Part shown: in pieces, positions 5,640 to 8,214 of the stretch
Layout: each line of letters opens with the position of its first letter
How positions within the stretch are numbered: the first letter of the stretch is position 1
Assembly: GCA_023390775.1 (NCBI GenBank)
Contig: JAEWCF010000054.1
Span: 1-8,214 of the forward strand
Reading direction: 5' to 3'
Source: Bacteroidota bacterium
Lineage (GTDB): Bacteria; Bacteroidota; Bacteroidia; Flavobacteriales; Flavobacteriaceae
DNA: 8,214 bases
The notes under the pieces: generated by a model
Database searches by the model: none
What the model was told of the DNA's origin: nothing
What the model saw: the letters and a program-made list of their open reading frames with translations, nothing else
Program-made: the position numbers and the translations under genes

Positions 5640-7766
5640 ATGAAAAAACTGATCCTGGCCTTAGGGCTTTTCGTCTCGATTACCGCATCGGCGCAACTCA
5701 AGCAGATCTCGCTCGAGGATGCCGTGATGCAACAGGGGCGTAATTTCCGTGCCGACAAATTTCTCGGGTTCCAGTGGGTGCCCAATACCTCAAAATACGT
5801 TTACCTGGCCGATTCGGGCCGCAAGCTGATGTCGGCAAGCGCTGCCGATGCAAAGGCCGTGGAACTCGTTTCATTGGCCGATGTCAACAAGGCCATCGGT
5901 GCCGATATCCGCAACTTTGGCAGCGTGCAATGGCGCAATGACCGCGCCTTCTGGGTCTTTGACGGCAAGCAGTATTACGAATACGACACGCAGGCCAAGA
6001 CCGGCAAAAAGATATTCGCGATGCCCGAGGGTGCCGAGAACGCCGATTTCGATGAATCCCGCGCCAACCTCGCCTTTACCCAAAAGAACAATCTTTTCAT
6101 CTTGAAGAACGGGCAGCGCGTCCAGATCACCAGCGAGACCGACGAAAACATCGTATCGGGACAGTCGATTGCGCGGAATGAATTCGGGATTTCAAAGGGA
6201 ACCTTCTGGTCGCCAAAATCTTCCTACCTCGCATTTTATCAAAAGGACCAGCGCGAGGTCGCCGATTATCCGCTTTTGGACATCACCGTCACACCCGGAA
6301 AACTTGAAAACATCAAGTATCCGATGATCGGGCTTACCAGCGAGAAGCCACGCGTGGGCATCTACAACATGGCCACGGGCAAGACGGTTTTCATCAGCCC
6401 GAAAGGCAACCCCGACGATTACCTCACCAACCTCGCCTGGACCCCTGACGAGAAATACGTCCTGATCGCCGAGCTCAACCGCGGCCAGAACGACATGCGC
6501 CTTAACCTTTACGAGGCGGCAACCGGAAATTTCGTGCGCACGATCCTGCAGGAAAAGGCTTCGACGTGGGTTGAGCCGGAGCACGCAGCGTTCTTTCCGT
6601 CGAAGACTTCCAACAATTTCATCTGGATCAGCGAAAAGGACGGTTTCGACAACATGTACTATTATGACCTTAACGGCAAGCTCATCAAACAGCTTACGGC
6701 GAACAAATTCGTGGTCAAGGAAATCGTCGGCGCAAGCCCGAAAGGCGACCAGGTCTACTTCATGGCCACGGGCCCGAACCCGCTCAATATCTTGGGTTAC
6801 AAGGTGGATCTCAAGGGCAAGCAGACGTTGCTCACCAAGGGCGAGGGCGTCCACTACATGAGCATCAGCGAGGACGGGAACTGGATCTTCGACGAATATT
6901 CCAGCCACGACACGCCCTCGAAGACGCTGATGATCGACAAGAGCGGCAAGGCTGTAACGCTACTGCAGAGCCCGAACAAATACGATGGATACCAGATCGG
7001 CACTTCCGAAATCAGGACCATCAAGGCCGCCGACGGCAAGACCGACCTCTGGACGCGCCTGATCAAGCCATCGAACTTCGATCCCAATAAAAAATACCCC
7101 GTATTCGTTTATGTCTATGGCGGGCCACATGCCCAGCTCATCAACAATTCCTATCTGGACGGCGCCAACCTCTGGATGTACTGGCTTGCCGAGCAGGGCT
7201 ATCTGGTCTGGACCGTGGACAACCGCGGATCGGCCAACAGGGGACGCGATTTCGAGCACGTCATCCACGCCAAACTGGGCGATGCCGAAATTGCCGACCA
7301 ACTCAAAGGAATCGATTATCTCAAGACGCTTCCGTATGTCGATGCCAGCCGCCTTGCACTGCACGGCTGGAGCTACGGCGGGTTCATGACCACGTCCATG
7401 ATGCTTCGCCATCCGGGGATATTCAACGTCGCGATCGCGGGCGGCCCGGTCACCGACTGGCGCTGGTACGAGGTCATGTACGGCGAGCGTTATATGGACA
7501 CACCGGCCGAGAACGCGAAGGGCTTCGAGGACAACACCGTCATGAAATACGCCGACAAACTCGACGGCAAGATGCTTTTGATCCACGGCACGAGCGACAA
7601 CGTGGTCGTGATGCAGCACAACCTCGCGCTGGTCAAGAAATTCATCGAGGCGGGCAAACAGGTGGATTTCTTTCCGTACCCCATGCACGAGCACAACGTC
7701 ACCGGGCGCGACCGGGTGCACCTCATCCGCAAGGTCCTGGACTACGCGATGGAAAACAATAAATAA
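5640..7766 (+). CDS. Exported S9B prolyl peptidase (DPP IV / prolyl tripeptidyl peptidase-like)
   Basis: This 708-residue serine peptidase has a signal peptide at residues 1-18 (Lys-Lys, hydrophobic core, ASA before Q19) and no lipobox Cys, so it is probably periplasmic. A DPP IV-type beta-propeller covers roughly 40-450 and an alpha/beta-hydrolase domain the rest. The catalytic triad is S578 in GWSYGG, D653 in HGTSDN and H685 in MHEHNV; the 75- and 32-residue spacings fit the family. E181 in RNEFGISKGTFWSP and E611 in YEVMYGERY lie where Glu205 and Glu636 of Porphyromonas PtpA bind the substrate N-terminus, and the whole sequence resembles PtpA closely from memory. It should remove Xaa-Xaa-Pro tripeptides or Xaa-Pro dipeptides from peptides; which one is not certain. 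It lies 54 bases behind cyanophycin synthetase on the same strand and ends at a strong terminator. A role in amino acid supply for the storage pathway is only inferred. Confidence 0.93.
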   Translation: MKKLILALGLFVSITASAQLKQISLEDAVMQQGRNFRADKFLGFQWVPNTSKYVYLADSGRKLMSASAADAKAVELVSLADVNKAIGADIRNFGSVQWRNDRAFWVFDGKQYYEYDTQAKTGKKIFAMPEGAENADFDESRANLAFTQKNNLFILKNGQRVQITSETDENIVSGQSIARNEFGISKGTFWSPKSSYLAFYQKDQREVADYPLLDITVTPGKLENIKYPMIGLTSEKPRVGIYNMATGKTVFISPKGNPDDYLTNLAWTPDEKYVLIAELNRGQNDMRLNLYEAATGNFVRTILQEKASTWVEPEHAAFFPSKTSNNFIWISEKDGFDNMYYYDLNGKLIKQLTANKFVVKEIVGASPKGDQVYFMATGPNPLNILGYKVDLKGKQTLLTKGEGVHYMSISEDGNWIFDEYSSHDTPSKTLMIDKSGKAVTLLQSPNKYDGYQIGTSEIRTIKAADGKTDLWTRLIKPSNFDPNKKYPVFVYVYGGPHAQLINNSYLDGANLWMYWLAEQGYLVWTVDNRGSANRGRDFEHVIHAKLGDAEIADQLKGIDYLKTLPYVDASRLALHGWSYGGFMTTSMMLRHPGIFNVAIAGGPVTDWRWYEVMYGERYMDTPAENAKGFEDNTVMKYADKLDGKMLLIHGTSDNVVVMQHNLALVKKFIEAGKQVDFFPYPMHEHNVTGRDRVHLIRKVLDYAMENNK

Positions 7767-7770
7767 GATG

Positions 7771-7792
7771 TCCCGCTTCGGCGGGATTTTTT
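7771..7792 (+). terminator. Intrinsic (rho-independent) terminator after the S9 peptidase
   Basis: TCCCGC (7771-7776), loop TTCG, and GCGGGA (7781-7786) form a perfect 6-bp GC-rich stem with a stable UUCG tetraloop, followed at once by six Ts. It begins 5 bases after the peptidase stop codon and should end the cyanophycin synthetase/peptidase transcript. Confidence 0.93.
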
Positions 7793-7979
7793 AATCTAAT
7801 TTTTTGGGGCAGCGCTGCCCGCTTTCGGCGGTCGCTTTGGGGCTGGCGCTGCCAAGAGCTCCGACAACGCCTCAATCGGGGCTGCGGTACGGCAGGGCAT
7901 CGGTTGAAAAATAAATCTAAAGCCTTACGCATCAGCTATTTAAAAATAGTTTACATTTACCGGACCAATCCAGCGTACC
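7793..7979. other. Non-coding spacer before the surface-protein gene
   Basis: These 187 bases hold no credible gene. The first two thirds contain a GC-rich repeat-bearing block (listed separately). The last third is AT-rich and contains CTATTTAAAAATAG at 7936-7949, a palindrome with 6-base arms, and TACATTTA at 7952-7959, which resembles a Bacteroidota -7 promoter element (TAnnTTTG) about 20 bases before the next ATG. No matching -33 element is obvious, so the promoter call is weak. Confidence 0.45.
7803..7903. repeat. GC-rich block with three related GGGGC modules and a perfect palindrome
   Basis: GGGCAGCGCTGCCC at 7807-7820 is a perfect 14-base palindrome. TTTGGGGC followed by a GCGCTGCC core occurs twice (7803-7819 and 7836-7853), and a third GGGGCTGC module with a downstream GCAGGGC lies at 7878-7897. 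A smaller CCGC/GCGG stem with loop TTTCG lies at 7819-7831. The block contrasts sharply in composition with the T-rich sequence on its left and the A/T-rich sequence on its right. It resembles, from general impression only, dispersed GC-rich intergenic elements in flavobacterial genomes. It could be such a repeat, a structured RNA, or the remnant of a gene; the sequence alone does not decide. Confidence 0.5.
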
Positions 7980-8214
7980 ATGAATCTGAAATTTCAATTC
8001 CTGGTCCCTACCCTATTAACATTTGCCGGCGCCTTCTCCCAGGTGGGCATCGGAACCACCACGCCCAACGCCGCCCTCGACATCCGGACGGCCAATGAAG
8101 CGGCGCCCACCCCCACCGACGGCATCCTGATCCCAAAAGTGGACACATTCCCCGCGACCAATCCAACGGCCGCGCAACAGGGCATGCTGTTGTACCTCAA
8201 GAACACCTCCGGAA
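7980..8214 (+). CDS. Secreted flavobacterial surface-type protein, 3'-partial
   Basis: An open frame runs from the ATG at 7980 to the window end (78 complete codons, no stop). It starts with a signal peptide: a short Lys-containing N-terminus, then a hydrophobic stretch to about residue 18, with probable cleavage near AFSQ (17-21). Then follows VGIGTTTPNAALDI (22-35), a hallmark N-terminus of many large secreted or cell-surface proteins of Flavobacteriia, and the usual DGILIPK and GMLLYLKNTSG continuation (47-53, 69-78). Proteins of this type often end in tail-fibre-like, peptidase-intramolecular-chaperone or type IX secretion domains, which cannot be checked here. The function is unknown, probably adhesive or structural. 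It is separated from the upstream peptidase by a terminator and its own AT-rich leader, so it is a new transcription unit. Confidence 0.85.
   Translation, partial: MNLKFQFLVPTLLTFAGAFSQVGIGTTTPNAALDIRTANEAAPTPTDGILIPKVDTFPATNPTAAQQGMLLYLKNTSG

Noticed and set aside
6192..7721. Two minus-strand frames of 238 and 253 codons antisense to the S9 peptidase
   Set aside because: Both are codon-aligned with the peptidase gene, whose motifs are unmistakable. They are shadows of its codon use.
7994..8206. A 70-codon minus-strand frame at the right end
   Set aside because: It lies opposite a plus-strand frame with a signal peptide and the VGIGTTTP surface-protein signature, which is far better supported.
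1..8214. A CRISPR array, insertion sequence, phage or defence system hidden in the window
   Set aside because: No regularly spaced repeats, transposase, integrase or nuclease motifs were found. All long frames with recognisable motifs belong to metabolism or secretion.

Overview
The window looks like chromosomal DNA from a member of the Bacteroidota, most likely the Flavobacteriia. The protein types point that way: a C-terminal nitrilase half of the GNAT/nitrilase fusion form, an S9B peptidase resembling the Porphyromonas prolyl tripeptidyl peptidase, and the beginning of a secreted protein with the flavobacterial VGIGTTTP N-terminal signature. Start codons also lack clear Shine-Dalgarno sequences, as is usual in this phylum. 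Coding regions are fairly GC-rich for a flavobacterium and rarely use TTA, CTA or TCA codons, while intergenic stretches are clearly AT-richer. No mobile element, tRNA, rRNA or CRISPR array was seen.

Layout: (1) 2-853, plus strand: the 3' part of a carbon-nitrogen hydrolase gene whose 5' end is outside the window. (2) 854-967: a short convergent intergenic region filled by a long nested inverted repeat, next to a second perfect stem-loop that overlaps the stop of the next gene. (3) 968-1810 and 1810-2733, minus strand: isoaspartyl peptidase/asparaginase and cyanophycinase, transcribed in the order cyanophycinase then isoaspartyl peptidase, with a 1-base TGATG overlap. (4) 2734-2960: a divergent control region with a duplicated TGTGCGCGTT plus T-rich module. 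(5) 2961-5585, plus strand: cyanophycin synthetase. (6) 5640-7766, plus strand: an exported S9B prolyl peptidase, followed by a clear intrinsic terminator at 7771-7792. (7) 7793-7979: a non-coding stretch with a GC-rich, repeat-bearing block. (8) 7980-8214, plus strand: the start of a secreted surface-type protein, cut by the window end.

The core of the window is a complete cyanophycin storage cycle. Cyanophycin synthetase polymerises Asp and Arg into a multi-L-arginyl-poly-L-aspartate polymer. Cyanophycinase cuts it to beta-Asp-Arg dipeptides, and the isoaspartyl peptidase splits these into Asp and Arg. Synthesis and breakdown are divergently transcribed from one 227-base region, which allows opposite or joint control. 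The nitrilase and the exported prolyl peptidase flank the cycle; any functional link (nitrogen release, peptide scavenging) is inference. All catalytic residues checked in the four cyanophycin and peptidase enzymes are present, so the pathway appears intact. The individual families are known. The less explained parts are the non-coding elements: the nested inverted repeat, the duplicated promoter-like module and the GC-rich block after the terminator.
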